From positions 1 through 20,592 of IMG/VR virus record IMGVR_UViG_3300042485_000716: a DNA stretch of 20,592 nucleotides. One strand, given 5' to 3'. This DNA comes from a virus. A model generated the notes under the pieces. It was not told where the DNA came from and searched no databases. It saw only the letters and a list, made by a program, of their open reading frames with translations. Position 1 is the first letter of the stretch. Each line of letters begins with the position of its first letter. Made by a program: the position numbers and the translations under genes. Below are positions 20,513 through 20,592 of the stretch, in pieces.

Positions 20513-20592
20513 GTAGATGTTGAACACACTGATTAATACTATAATCAACATTCTTAAATTCGTAGTTTCCAATTATAGTACGTAGTTTATCT
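20508..20592 (-). CDS. C-terminal end of an unidentified gene, cut by the window edge
   Basis: A frame enters from the right edge and runs 27 codons to a TAA at 20510-20508, ending in QCVQHLQ. Two of the three minus-strand frames here are closed early by stops and this one is open, and it stops 9 bp before the radical SAM ATG, the spacing typical of this genome. The product cannot be named. Confidence 0.6.
   Translation of the reverse strand, partial: DKLRTIIGNYEFKNVDYSINQCVQHLQ

Noticed and set aside
1-20592. tRNA genes, CRISPR arrays, insertion sequences, integrase or attachment sites
   Set aside because: Read on both strands by eye, I found no tRNA TpsiC-type arm, no regularly spaced repeats, no transposase motif and no long inverted or direct repeats apart from the duplicated gene tail. 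A tRNA or repeat-finding program could still reveal something.

Overview
The window looks like part of the genome of a marine T4-like tailed phage (myovirus; uncultured or related to cyanophage/pelagiphage groups). The evidence is dense packing with mostly overlapping or abutting genes, low GC, a T4 RNase H-type 5'-3' exonuclease, phage-type FolE/QueD/QueE, a MoxR ATPase with a VWA metallopeptidase, T4-late-type NATAAATA boxes, and many small proteins that resemble hypothetical proteins of marine T4-like phages (from memory, not searched). The host cannot be read from the sequence. All genes but one lie on the minus strand. No structural, lysis, tRNA or integrase gene is visible, so this is an early/middle metabolic and accessory region.

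Layout, right to left along transcription. (1) 20592-18690: the tail of an unknown gene, then a B12-binding-type radical SAM protein. (2) 18620-13709, from a promoter at 18665-18693: folE, two hypotheticals, a third small gene followed by a duplicated gene tail, a second radical SAM protein, a purine phosphoribosyltransferase, queE and an Ala/Lys-rich conserved protein. (3) 13677-9514, from a promoter that makes the first message apparently leaderless: RNase H/5'-exonuclease, a zinc-ribbon membrane protein, a DnaQ-like exonuclease, two SGNH-type proteins and a ClpP-like lipoprotein. (4) 9464-7790: queD, a DUF3307 membrane protein and two conserved phage proteins. (5) 7730-6347, behind a late-type box: two conserved phage proteins and a 254-aa protein sharing a segment with one SGNH protein. 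(6) 6313-3506: four short units, each with its own strong promoter: an exported protein plus a 36-aa lipoprotein; a small alarmone hydrolase-like HD protein; an LPD29-like protein plus a 54-aa membrane protein; and MoxR, closed by a terminator. (7) 3470-2193: a small gene converging on the only plus-strand gene, a third radical SAM protein. (8) 2108-1: VWA metallopeptidase and a translationally coupled series of small genes.

Seven promoters are TTGAC(A/T)-17 bp-TATAAT and an eighth is close, so this region should be read early by unmodified host RNA polymerase. Three -35 boxes contain the stop codon of the preceding gene. The only NATAAATA boxes seen lie 4-6 nt before two radical SAM genes and upstream of the 7730 gene.

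Proposed interplay: FolE, QueD and QueE make 7-carboxy-7-deazaguanine, probably for DNA modification if QueC and a DNA transglycosylase lie elsewhere. MoxR probably works on the VWA metallopeptidase. The HD protein may lower host (p)ppGpp. The small lipoproteins and signal-peptide protein act in the envelope. Three radical SAM proteins, two SGNH proteins and the 254-aa protein form AT-rich accessory islands of unknown chemistry and are the best candidates for something new.
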